From Saussurea involucrata (taxonomy: Eukaryota; Streptophyta; Magnoliopsida; Asterales; Asteraceae), in the NCBI GenBank assembly GCA_033807775.1, contig CM066321.1, positions 252,762,422-252,826,421 of the forward strand: a stretch of DNA of 64,000 nt. Reading direction: 5' to 3'. A program made the translations under genes and the position numbers. Of the stretch, positions 44,866 to 55,184 are shown in pieces. Each line of letters starts with the position of its first letter. Position 1 is the stretch's first letter. The notes below the pieces were generated by a model, which saw nothing but the letters and a program-made list of their open reading frames with translations, was not told where the DNA came from and did no database searches.

Positions 44866-45535
44866 CAGGGGGAGAAAATCATCTTGCTCTACAATTCTTA
44901 TTTTTAGGGGGAGCAAGATCTTTCGTTTATGGGGAGATTGTTTGTGTTTTTCAAGGGGAAGAAATGTTTTTGAAGAGGGAGATTGTCCGTGACTGAAATT
45001 GAAAAGATTTTCGATGCTCGTGATGCTCACTTTCATCGAAAAAGGGGGAGAATGTCTACATCAATTTCATGTCAAAGAAAGTATAAAATCAAAGATTCGT
45101 TTTAATGTCAATGGGGAGATTTGTAGAAAGAAGACGTCGTTTCAAGAAATGATAGGGGGAGTTTTATTCTTCAAGAGTTTTTAAGAAATCGATTGATCAT
45201 TTCAGTGATCTCTTTCTTTTGAACTCGCGCGTTTATGAAGATCGACACTGAATAATGAAATTCTCAAGTCAATGGAAATGGGGAGAATTCTTCAAGAGTT
45301 TGAGGAAAATCGATTGATCATTCTGTGATCTCTTTTTCTTGAACTTGTGCTTCTTGTATTTAAAAAGCTTTGTGTGAAGATTCATATTCTCCTGTTCGAA
45401 GAAAGAAGTTCGTTATTTGCCGTTTGAAGATTGGATGACGTTTTGACTTTGACAAGCTTTGATGAAGACCGAAGATTCAAGAAAGCTAAAGCTTGCTGAT
45501 CGCATTTGTTTAAACCTTGAATCCAAGGGGGAGAT
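44866..45535 (+). repeat. Array of polypurine-tract-like sequences before the 3' LTR, element C'
   Basis: At least ten GGGGGAG, GGGGAGA or GGGAGA tracts between 44866 and 45535, including AGGGGGAGAAAA (44868), AGGGGGAGC (44906), AAGGGGGAGAAT (45041), ATAGGGGGAG (45151) and the copy directly before the LTR (45526-45535). A unit with CGATTGATCATT...GTGATCTCTTTCTT is repeated near 45187 and 45310. Small ORFs (44842-45184) are not convincing. Confidence 0.8.
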
Positions 45536-45804
45536 TGTTAGTGCAATATGTCTTCAAGGTTTAAATATAGAAAGGTCAAAGTCAATGTATTGAGTTGTAT
45601 TGTGTTGTTTACACCTTGTAATGTGTTTAGTATAAATAGGTTTTGTTGTGTATTAGTTGGTAGGACTCTTAGAAACATTCTCTTAATTCACATTCATATC
45701 TTAGAGAGAGAAAGTGCAGAACTCATATCTTGTATACAGTGTTCTTGATCAATGGATGACAAATTCACATCTTCTCTATCTTGATTGATCTTTAGGGTTT
45801 AACA
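45536..45804 (+). repeat. 3' LTR of element C' (269 bp)
   Basis: Same as the 5' LTR except for the 6-base indel; ends at target repeat ATTAA. Confidence 0.95.
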
Positions 45805-45838
45805 ATTAACTTTTACTAATTTAGCATTATCACTTTAT

Positions 45839-46079
45839 ATTCACTTTGAATATAGCTTCTATTCAGTCTGAATAAAACTATATATTCAAAGTGAAAATCA
45901 CTTTATATTTATCTTGAATATAAGTTCTATTCAGACTGAATAAAACTAAATATTCAAACTGAATAAATAGTAAATATTCAAATTCAAAAACACTTTATAT
46001 TCACTCTGAATATAAGGTGATATTCACTTTGAATATAACTTCTATTCAGTTTGAATAAAGTAAAATATTCAAAATGAAA
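45839..46079. repeat. ATTCA-N3-TGAAT palindrome cluster in the Ulp1 intron before the peptidase exons
   Basis: Exact copies at 45839 (CTT), 45861 (GTC), 45929 (GAC), 45952 (AAC), 45999 (CTC), 46022 (CTT) and 46044 (GTT); one-mismatch copies at 45884 and 46067. All end before the peptidase exon at 46182. Confidence 0.9.
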
Positions 46080-46181
46080 TTCATATCATAATAAATATTG
46101 ATATTTATTATGAAAATCATATAAATTCATATCATATCATATTCGACAAAACATTTAAATATTTAATTGAATTTTAAACAG

Positions 46182-47266
46182 GGATGTTGTCTTCGCTACA
46201 AGTGATGGACAATCCGGTTTCAGAGTGATGTTTGAGAGCATGATTCCAGAATCAGAACCATTTGACAACATCATTGACAGCTGGTCGGTGATATTGAATC
46301 AAGAGGAGAGATTACGAAGCAATTATTCTCCCAAGAGATTATTCTGCAGTACAGAGATTTTTGTAAGTTTACTAGACTTTTAAACCAAATTACAAATAAA
46401 TATTAATATTAAATTATCATATTCTTCATTTCAACAACCACATGAAATGTTTGAGGGGAGATTTATTCTAGAAAAATATTTAAAGCTCTTCACCAAAAAC
46501 TTTTCTGAGAACATGAAGGGGAATGCAGAATTGGAGGTTCTGAAGAAAGTTGAACTGGTACAAAACAATTAGATTAAAAATATTATTTGATTTAATTTTA
46601 TTTCATATATCATATAATACATTACCTAAAATATTCATGCAGGTCTTTTTCCCAATTATCAAGCATTCACATTTTTATCTGCTATGTTTTGATCTGAAAA
46701 ATGGTGCATCCCACATTCTGGACAACAGTGCAACTGATGTTCCAGATTCAGCAAAATATGGGAACGTTCCAAAAATAGTTGTAAGTAGAATATTGTATTA
46801 TCTAATATACCTTAATAATAATTATTGTATTTAGTATTATGAATAATAAGTATGATATGTATATAATGCAGCAAAAAGTGTTCATGAAGTTCCTGGAAAA
46901 GCTTGGGGATGCTCGATCAAACAAATTCAATCGAATAGTCCCAAAACGAGAAGCCATGAAGTGGAGGACAAAAGAAAATATAATAGAATGTGTTATATTC
47001 ATGATGAGACACATGGAGACTTTCATGGGAGGGAATGTAAAGAATTGGGATTGTGGTTTGCAGGATGAGTCACCCGGTCAAAACTCGCAGTTAAAAAACT
47101 GTGTTACAAATATGTCACAAAAATGCTTTTATCAGACATCAATGAGAGAATGGAGTGGGTGATGAAGGAAGTACATGCATTTGGGGAGTTGCCAAAAGAA
47201 AAGAGGAAGGAGATTGAAGAAAATGCAGAGATAATGAGGGATGAACGCCTAAGCAGCATTGTTTAG
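46182..47266 (+). pseudogene. Ulp1/C48-peptidase-like catalytic domain exons
   Basis: Exons by frame and splice sites: 46182-46372, about 46432-46557, 46643-46780, 46872-47266. Catalytic residues of the C48 cysteine peptidase fold can be read in order: His in HSHFYLLCFDLKN, Asp in HILDNS, Cys in IIECVIFMMRHMETF (family consensus is DCG; here Glu-Cys-Val). Such peptidases remove SUMO-like modifiers in hosts; in TE proteins the role is unclear. The third-last exon has no AG at its expected 3' splice site (CATTTCAACAACC near 46432). A one-base shift in an A-run near 47095 moves the end into another frame, which then reads LCYKYVTKMLLSDINE to a TAG at 47264. So intact core, damaged gene. Confidence 0.75.
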
Positions 47267-48243
47267 GCGTTAAGAAGTTGAATGAACACTGGTAAGTTCT
47301 CTTGAACATTTGGTTTTGGTTGTTTGGTGATTTGGAACAATTATTCGGTCGGTTGGTTTGGTTGTTGAATGTATTTGGTGCTTTGGAACAACTTAGTGGT
47401 TTGGTTGGTGGATGAATGTAAGAACAATTATGTTGGTTTATTTAGTTGAACAATAGGGGTTGTTTTTATTTGGTTTGAATGGGTTGAAACAATTAGTTGG
47501 TGGGTTGATGGGTTACGATGATATTTGGTTTAGTTGGTGAATGATGATGTAAAAACACTTATGTCGGGGGGGTTTTCGTTGAACAATATATGTAGTTTTT
47601 GGTTGGTTTAATGGGTTTTTTAAATGAATTGGAACAAATTAAAAAATTGTTGTTTTGATGGTTTGTACAAATTAACAATGTTGATGTTGGTATTGTTTGA
47701 TTTATTTCTTAAAGAATAATATATATTGTTTTCATTCATAATAATACATATTGCCTTTTATTCATGGTGAATATATCTATTACTTTAACAGTGAAAAAAC
47801 ATGTAATTTTATTCACTATGAATAATAGTTAATATCCAAAGTGAACATGACTAAAATTTTATTCACTAAAATTTTATTCAGACTGAATAAACCTTTTAGC
47901 TAAAAACTTTTAATTATATTTAGACTGAATACTAAAAAATAAAAATTGTTAAAACTTTGTTAAGATGGTTGTGAGGGGTGATATTCATACTGAATATATA
48001 CCTTTATTCGGTCTGAATATTGCCTTATGTAAAAACATGTAATTTTATTCACTTTGAATAAATGTTTAATATCCAAACTGAATATAATTTGTACTGCAAA
48101 TTGCATTTTATTAATGGTTTATAAATATATTTCATACATACTGAATAAAAAAAGGTATGTCAAAAATATTATTGAAATTCAAAAAAATCATCATATGAAT
48201 TGTTTTATTGATCAATATTCAAAATGAATAAAAAATGGAAACT
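47267..48243. other. Spacer between the convergent genes, left part
   Basis: Spacer of the Ulp1/FAR1 pair, left of element D. 47290-47700 is a diverged GGTTGGTTTGGTTG / AACAATTA low-complexity repeat; 47740-48238 is AT-rich and carries palindromes. No ORF. The remaining 56 bases of the spacer lie right of the insertion (60379-60434). Confidence 0.7.
47760..48229. repeat. ATTCA-N3-TGAAT palindrome cluster in the intergenic spacer
   Basis: Exact copies at 47760 (TGG), 47811 (CTA), 47876 (GAC), 47983 (TAC), 48047 (CTT) and 48217 (AAA), plus one-mismatch copies such as ATTCG-GTC-TGAAT at 48006. Confidence 0.9.
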
Positions 48244-49270
48244 TGTTGGGTCACCAAAGATTTGAAGTTGACTCACCGATGTTTTCCCTAAAAATCCTAC
48301 TTTGAATATTTTAGTTTGGTTCTTTGAATGACTTGTACAAAATAGCAATCGTTCGGTGAAGTCGAAGATCAACCGAAACCAAGCTTGAAGTCTCTCTACT
48401 TGTGGAAAATAGAAGACTCTTCTCAACAAACACAATAAGTCATTGTCCACCGAATTTGTCCTTACAATTCGGTGGACCTCATCTCCACCGATGAATACAT
48501 CAAAAATCGGTGGACATTGTTCCACCCAATAATACATCAAAAATCGGTGGACATTGTTCCACCGAATTTGCCCTCGCAAATCGGTAGACATCATCCCACC
48601 GATAAGATACTTAAATCGGTGGGATCTTTGTGAAAATGGTTTTTCTTACAGATGGTTCTTAAAATCGTGACAATATTATCGGTGGAATTCCTTCGGTGAT
48701 ATTGTCTTGGAGTACTCATCAAGAAGATCATTTACTTCGGGACAAAATCTGCTTACAGGCAAAAGTAACATTTTGTCTTGTTATCTTTTTAGAAGATGTC
48801 CTTTCAGCATGGCTTCTATTCCTTATTTCGAGAAAAAGGTGATGGTGACTTATCAGCTTTTTAGAAGTCCACTGGTACTTTTCAGAAGTCCTTTGGTATA
48901 TTCAAGTAACTGAAGGATATTCGTACTAAACATTTAATGCTTAGTACCTTACCTTCACTATAAAAGAAAGAAGACTCCTCCATGCAAATTACGCTTTCTG
49001 GATATCTCTCTCAGTGCAAGAAATTTCCATACAGCTCCAAAACTTGATAGCTTTGTTCTAAGTGTTCTTAGTTGTTGTTGTTAGTATACTTTGTGCAAGA
49101 TTGTTAGAATAGTTTATCTGTTCTTTTCCGCAACAGTCTTAAGTTTCTTTGTGTAATTCTTGTTGAAAGATTTTCAATAATAGAATTAAAATTGTGAAAA
49201 TTTTGAGTATTGTATTCAACCCCCCCCCCCCCCCTTCTACAATACTTGTTATAGCCATCTGGGACTAACA
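48244..49270 (+). repeat. 5' LTR of element D (1027 bp)
   Basis: TGTTGGGTCACC...GACTAACA. TATA box TATAAAA at 48959-48965. Rich in ATCGGTGG/CCACCGAT inverted repeats (48440-48700), for example arms ATCCCACCGAT/ATCGGTGGGAT. A local duplication of about 37 bases near 48500-48560 is absent from the 3' LTR. C-run near 49220-49233. Confidence 0.95.
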
Positions 49271-49272
49271 AG

Positions 49273-49285
49273 TGGTATTAGAGCA
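49273..49285 (+). promoter_or_regulatory. tRNA-Met primer binding site of element D
   Basis: TGGTATTAGAGCA, one or two changes from the usual TGGTATCAGAGC. The leader to the gag ATG (49315) is only 29 bases. Confidence 0.85.
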
Positions 49286-49314
49286 GAAAGTTTAAATCAT
49301 AAACTTGATCTGCA

Positions 49315-51912
49315 ATGGCTGCCTCCTCTTCTTCAACTGTTGAAAATGCTTTTCAAAACAACTTTTCTGAAAATGGTTCCATTAACAAACCTCCTAAGTT
49401 TAACCCCAACAACTTTTCTCTTTGGAAAAGCCGTATGATGCTATTCATAGAAGGAGTGGATACTAGATATCCAACCATTCTCAAAGAGGGACCCATTATC
49501 CCTCGAGTCTGGGCTCGCTATGAAACGCAGAGGCCTGGTAAGGAAACAGCTGACAAGGAGGACTCTAGTGACTCCGACACTTCTGAGCCTTCCGACAAAG
49601 AGAAAGCAAAAGGTACAGGATGTTATATTCTCAAAAATCCTAAGGAATATACTGATGAAGAAAAACATCTAGTTACTCTTGATTCAAAGTTTAGATCTAT
49701 CATTGCTCTCTCACTTCCTGATGAAGTCTATCATTCTCTAGTTAACTTTGAAACTGCTAAAGAGATGTGGACCACTCTATGTGTTCTGTATGAAGGTACA
49801 TAGGAAGTGAAGAAATGCAAAAAGATTTCTCTCATAAGAAAATATGAACTCTTCACTCATGAAAAAGGTGAATCTCTTCCTAGCTACTATAATCGTTTTA
49901 ACTCTCTTCTAAATGATATGAAGTTATTAGGCAGAATCTATGATAACGAGGAAGTTCTAAACAAGTTCATGGATTGTCTCCCTGATTTCTGGGAGAACAT
50001 ATGCACTTGTATCAAAACTTCCAAGGACCTTGAGTACATGCCTCTAACTGTCTTATATGGAACTCTCTACAACTTTGAACAAACCAAGTTACAAAGGAAA
50101 TCGTTCATCAAAGAGATAAAGGGCACCTCTATTGCTCTTGTCAGTGAAAACTCCAGAAATCCTCAAAATGTTCCAAGAATCACTTATCCTTCATCAGATT
50201 CTGACAAGGAAACCCAAAGCAACTCTTCTCACCAATCGGAGGCATATCTAAGTGACGCCGATGATGAAGGTGAAGAAATATCGGTTAAGCAGTTGTCTGA
50301 TGAAATTGCTATGTTAGCTGGTTTTAAAAACAGATCTCGTTTTTCGAACAAATCCAAACCTTTCAGAAAACCCTTCTCTTCTACAAAAGCTTCCTCAACT
50401 GATAAGACAAATGAACAATGTTTTAACTGTGGAAAGAAAGGTCACTTTGCAGCTGAGTGCAGAAGTAAGCGTGTGATGAACTCTAGAAATTCATCTTCAA
50501 ACAAGTTTTCCTCAAATTATGAAAAACCCAAAAATAACTCTTTCAAATCAAACTTTGCCAAGAAAGAAACTCAGTCTTCAACCAAAGATCATCAAGAAAG
50601 GGCTGAAAAATACAAAGCCAAGTACAAGAAAGAAAAGGAGAGAAATGAGGGTCTCCTTAGAAAAGGAAAGGGTCTCATGGACGAAATTCATGATTGGGAA
50701 GAAGAGACCTCTGACAGTGACAACAACTCTCCCAACAAGTGCTTTATGGCCATCTCAGAAGATGTGGAAGATTCAGAAAAAGCTACCTCTCCAATGGCTC
50801 TTGTGTCGTCTGGGTGCTCGACATCATATGCTCAGGTACATCCCTTTAATGATATGATAGATAGGGAAAAGATATATGCTTATGAATCTTTAACTAAAGA
50901 CTTTCACTCTGTTAAGGATGGTAAGAAAAGGAAATCTGTTCAGGTTAAAAATCTCACTTCTCAACTAGAAATCTGCATGTCTAAACTTGAAAAGTTTGAG
51001 GAAATCAAAACTGAGCTTGAGGATCTGAAAACCATAAATCACATGATTTCCAAAGAGAAAAATAAACTTTTCAAGAAACTAAAAAGAGAACAAGAGGTTG
51101 TCAGAAAGGGGACAACTTCTTCAAAAAATCTTGAGCAACTTTTTAAGGACCAAATCGGTGGCAATAGCAAATTTGGACTAGGATTTGGAAAAGATTCTCC
51201 CAAAACTTCATCTCATGCACTCACTCCTTTATCAAATGTATGGGATGATGCTTCAGAGTCTAGCTCTTGTGACTTTGTCTCTTTAAACTCTCTTGATCTA
51301 AGTGAAGCTTTAAAATATGGAATGTTCATAAAAGCAAAAGAATCTTCTTCAAATCAGTCCGCTGAGAAACAAGATTCCATTGATTTTTCAAAACCCATTC
51401 ATGATCTTCTAAAGGTGTTAACTATTGATGAAGCTTCTTCCTCCAACTCTTCAAAGAACAAGCTTCTCAAAAGAGTTCATGACACCGATGTCTCTTCTTT
51501 CAGAAAATCCTCGGATCTTGGAAAAGACCATTTCAAAAATACTTCTAAAAATATTTCCAAATTTGCTATCACCTCTGGAAATGGAACTTTAAGTTTTCCT
51601 CCTCACATCTCATCTTTTGGTCCTAAAGCAATTCAAATTAATGTATTAGAAAAGGGAAAAGAAAAGGAAATAATGCTAAAACCTAAAAAGACCTTTTGCC
51701 CTAGAGCCATTCAGCTAAATACCTTAGGAAAAGGAAAAGAAAAGGTTCAAGAACCTAAAAGGACTTTCATCTACATAAAATGCTATAACTGTGGGGACAC
51801 TTTTCATCTTGCCAAAGATTGTCCAAAAGAAAGAATGGACAGAACCAAACCAAAGGACTCATCCTCTTCTAACCCAAAAGGACCCATCTCTAAATGGGTA
51901 CCAAAGAACTAA
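49315..51912 (+). pseudogene. Gag polyprotein of element D, one in-frame TAG
   Basis: ATG at 49315. N-terminal gag domain (KFNPNNFSLWKSRMMLFIEG), then a TAG at 49801-49803. The same frame continues to 51912: CFNCGKKGHFAAEC knuckle, a Lys/Glu coiled-coil region, a Ser-rich part and a second knuckle CYNCGDTFHLAKDC just before GPISKWVPKN and stop. Both knuckles fit CX2CX4HX4C. Total about 865 codons, long for copia gag and typical of SIRE. Without the TAG the gene would be complete, so this is the main lesion in the 5' half. Pol starts in the -1 frame overlapping this end. Confidence 0.9.
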
Positions 51913-54900
51913 TCTGTTTGTGCTTGCAGGTTTTTGAGCACCATCAAATATGGTATCTGGATAGTGGGTGCTCACGTCACATGACAGGAAATAAATCTCT
52001 AGTAGTTAACTATGTGTCTGGAAAAGGTCCATCTGTAACTTTTGGAGATAATGCTAAAGGCTACACCAAAGGTTATGGAACTCTCACTAATGGATCTGTC
52101 ACATTCAATAAAGTGGCATTTGTTGAAGGCCTCATGCATAATCTTCTAAGCATTAGCCAACTGTGTGATCTTGGATATAAAGTTATCTTTGAACTTTGTA
52201 TATGTACTGTTGTGGACAAAAACTTCAAAGTGGTGTTATCTGGAAAAAGGATGGAAAATGTTTATGTCATTGATATGGGACTAAGAAACAATTCATCAAA
52301 TGTTTGCTTTGGGACAGATGACACATCCAAAAGGAACTGGTTGTGGCATAAACGTCTCTCTCATCTAAATTTCAAAACCCTTCATAAAATCTTCAATAAA
52401 GAGCTGGTGACGGGTATGCCAAAGTTGAATTTTGTCAAGGAGAAACTATGTGATGCTTGTGAAAAGGGGAAGCTTACCAAAACTTCTTTCAAGACCAAGC
52501 AAAGTTCTTCAGTTACCCTTCCCCTTCAGATGCTGCACATGGATCTATGTGGACCAGTCAGCACTCCTAGTCTTGGTGGCAAAAGGTACATTCTTGTTAT
52601 TGTTGATGAATTTACTAGATATACTTGGGTCTGTTTTCTCAGGTATAAAAGTGATGCAACTGAAGAAATCATCAACTTTGTCAAGAAAAATGAAGTTCTG
52701 AATGGTCAACTTGTTCGTTCCGTAAGAAGTGATAATGGCACTGAATTCAGAAACAGTGCTCTTGAAGACTTCTTCACTGAGAAAGGAATTTCTCAAAACT
52801 TCTCTGTTGTCCGGACTCCTCAGCAAAATGGAGTGGTGGAAAGAAAAAACAGAACTCTGTGTGAGGCTGCTAGATCCATGCTAAGTGAATCAAACCTTCC
52901 TACCTATTTTTGGGCTGAAGCTGTTAATACTGCCTGCTTTACCCAAAATAGGTCGGTGTTATCCAAAAGACATGATAAAACCCCCTATGAAGTTTTCCAT
53001 GGCAGAAAACCAAATATAGGTTTTCTTCATGTCTTTGGTTGTGTGTGTTTTATCCTAAATGACCGTGACAATCTTGGGAAGTTTGATCCCAAAGCTGATG
53101 AGGGAATCTTTGTTGGATACTCCTTATCTTCCAAGGCATATCGTGTGTTCAATCTCAGGAGAAAATGCATTGATGAGTCCATTCATGTCAAATTTGATGA
53201 CCTAGGATCATCATCTCTTTCAAATGATGATGACGAATTGCGCAGATGGATCTCCTCATGCATAGGTGATGTTCCCATAGTCAACTCCACTGATTCATCT
53301 TCCATTCCCTCAAATCCTTCCCCATCAAGTAACCAAGTTGGGTCACCATCCATAACTCCCACCGAAATGCTCTCTCCCACCGATGTATTGCCTCCCACCG
53401 AAATTCCTTCTTCAACCACCACACATCACTCTACCGATCCTACCCCTACCACCGAAAATTTAGCCTCCCACCGAACCACTGATCCCACTACTTCAAATCA
53501 TCTCACTCAAAACATTCCATCACCTTTGCCTCCGGCCACAAAATGGACCAAAGATCACCCCATAGATCAAATCATCGGTGATCAACAAGCAGGTGTCCAA
53601 ACACGTAGAGGAGTTGGAAATAGTTGTCTCTATGTAAATTTTCTCTCTCTTATTGAACCCAAAAAGATTGATGAAGCTCTCTCAGATCCCTGTTGGATCA
53701 CTGCCATGCAAGAAGAGCTTTCTCAATTTGAGAGAAACAAAGTTTGGAGATTGGTTCCCAGACCCCAAAAGAAGACAATCATTGGAACCAAATGGATCTT
53801 CAGAAACAAAATGGATGAAGACGGTACAGTTATCAGAAACAAGGCAAGACTGGTTGCTCAAGGATACAGACAGGAAGAAGGCATTGATTATGATGAAACT
53901 TTTGCCCCTGTTGCAAGACTTGAAGCAATAAGAATCTTTCTAGCTCATGCTGCCTACCGAAATTTCAGAGTCTTTCAAATGGATGTCAAAAGTGCCTTCC
54001 TCAATGGGGAACTTGCAGAGGAAGTCTACGTGAAACAACCTCCTGGCTTTGAAGACCCAACTCATCCGGACTATGTGTACAGACTTGACAAAGCTCTTTA
54101 TGGTCTCAAGCAAGCTCCACGTGCTTGGTATGACACTCTTGCTAACTTTCTTCTAAAGAATGGATATTCCAGAGGTAAAATTGACAACACTCTCTTCATC
54201 AAGGAAACCTCAGGTAATATTATTCTTGTCCAAATCTATGTTGATGACATCATCTTTGGTGCCACTGACGAATCTCTATGTGATGAGTTTGCTTCTCTCA
54301 TGATGAGTGAATATGAGATGAGCATGATGGGAGAGCTCACATTCTTTTTGGGACTCCAGGTCAAACAATCTTCAGAAGGAATTTTTATAAACCAAAGTAA
54401 ATACATTCGTGACCTTCTGAAGAAATTTAATTTTCTGGACAACTCTCCTATGAAAACTCCCATGGCACCACCTTTGAAACTCAATGTTGATCTTAAAGGT
54501 GAATCCGTGGATGTAACTCTTTTTCGTGGAATGATTGGTTCTCTTCTTTACTTAACTGCTAGCAGACCAGATATTATGTTTGCTACTTGTCTATGTGCCC
54601 GTTATCAAGCCAATCCAAAAGTCTCTCATTTGAAGGCTGTAAAACGGATTTTTCGGTATCTCAAAGGTACTTTGCACCTGGGTCTTTGGTATCCCAAAGA
54701 CTCCGGTTTTGAACTAATTGGGTACTCAGATTCAGACTTTGCAGGTTCTCAGATTGATAGAAAAAGTACCACAGGTAGCTGCCAACTTCTTGGTGGAAAA
54801 TTAGTGAGCTGGTCCAACAAGAAACAGAATTCAGTCTCAACATCAACTGATGAGGCTGAATATATTGATGCTGGAAGTTGCAGTGCCCAGATCCTGTGGA

Positions 54901-55184
54901 TGAAAAATCAACTAAGGGACTACAATCAATTCTTTTCAAAAGTTCCCATTCTGTGTGACAATTCCAGTGCAATAGCTATTGCTAACAACCCTGTTCTTCA
55001 CTCCAGATCTAAACACATAGACATCAGGTATCACTTCATCAGGGACCACATTTCCAAAGGTGACATTGAGTTGCATTTCATTCCCACCGATTTGCAACTT
55101 GCTGATTTATTCACAAAACCCCTTGATGAAGCCAGGTTCAACTTTCTGATAAGTGAACTTGGAATGTGCAACCTACAAGACTAA
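51894..55184 (+). CDS. Pol polyprotein of element D: protease, integrase, RT, RNase H
   Basis: 1096 codons without a stop. The ATG at 51894 is simply the first in the frame; the real entry probably comes by frameshift or splicing, since it overlaps gag by 19 bases in the -1 frame. Order: protease (IWYLDSGCSRHMTG), zinc domain (WLWHKRLSHLNF...LCDACEKGK), integrase with all three acidic residues (MLHMDLCGP, RSDNGTEF, QQNGVVERKNRT), a Pro/Ser/Thr linker rich in ACCGA words, RT with FQMDVKSAFLNG and IYVDDIIFGA (both catalytic motifs intact), RNase H (GYSDSDFAG, STDEAEY where STAEAEY is usual), and tail LADLFTKPLDEARF. Looks catalytically competent. Confidence 0.95.
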   Translation: MGTKELICLCLQVFEHHQIWYLDSGCSRHMTGNKSLVVNYVSGKGPSVTFGDNAKGYTKGYGTLTNGSVTFNKVAFVEGLMHNLLSISQLCDLGYKVIFELCICTVVDKNFKVVLSGKRMENVYVIDMGLRNNSSNVCFGTDDTSKRNWLWHKRLSHLNFKTLHKIFNKELVTGMPKLNFVKEKLCDACEKGKLTKTSFKTKQSSSVTLPLQMLHMDLCGPVSTPSLGGKRYILVIVDEFTRYTWVCFLRYKSDATEEIINFVKKNEVLNGQLVRSVRSDNGTEFRNSALEDFFTEKGISQNFSVVRTPQQNGVVERKNRTLCEAARSMLSESNLPTYFWAEAVNTACFTQNRSVLSKRHDKTPYEVFHGRKPNIGFLHVFGCVCFILNDRDNLGKFDPKADEGIFVGYSLSSKAYRVFNLRRKCIDESIHVKFDDLGSSSLSNDDDELRRWISSCIGDVPIVNSTDSSSIPSNPSPSSNQVGSPSITPTEMLSPTDVLPPTEIPSSTTTHHSTDPTPTTENLASHRTTDPTTSNHLTQNIPSPLPPATKWTKDHPIDQIIGDQQAGVQTRRGVGNSCLYVNFLSLIEPKKIDEALSDPCWITAMQEELSQFERNKVWRLVPRPQKKTIIGTKWIFRNKMDEDGTVIRNKARLVAQGYRQEEGIDYDETFAPVARLEAIRIFLAHAAYRNFRVFQMDVKSAFLNGELAEEVYVKQPPGFEDPTHPDYVYRLDKALYGLKQAPRAWYDTLANFLLKNGYSRGKIDNTLFIKETSGNIILVQIYVDDIIFGATDESLCDEFASLMMSEYEMSMMGELTFFLGLQVKQSSEGIFINQSKYIRDLLKKFNFLDNSPMKTPMAPPLKLNVDLKGESVDVTLFRGMIGSLLYLTASRPDIMFATCLCARYQANPKVSHLKAVKRIFRYLKGTLHLGLWYPKDSGFELIGYSDSDFAGSQIDRKSTTGSCQLLGGKLVSWSNKKQNSVSTSTDEAEYIDAGSCSAQILWMKNQLRDYNQFFSKVPILCDNSSAIAIANNPVLHSRSKHIDIRYHFIRDHISKGDIELHFIPTDLQLADLFTKPLDEARFNFLISELGMCNLQD

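Larger units (their letters stand above)
40078..45804 (+). mobile_element. Gag-only LTR element C' (SIRE-related), inserted in a Ulp1 intron
   Basis: 5727 bp with short LTRs (40078-40352, 45536-45804) that differ only by a 6-base CAGAGT-type indel, target repeat ATTAA (40073-40077, 45805-45809), primer site 40355-40367 and one long gag-like ORF. No pol. LTR and leader are unrelated to element C, but the coiled-coil ORF, hairpin array, structured RNA module and polypurine array are homologous, so the two share a common non-autonomous ancestor with exchanged ends. The element sits in the intron beginning at 40041. Confidence 0.9.

Noticed and set aside
47290..47700. Telomere-like or satellite repeat in the GGTTGGTTTG tract
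   Set aside because: Too irregular; a diverged low-complexity tract without a fixed unit.
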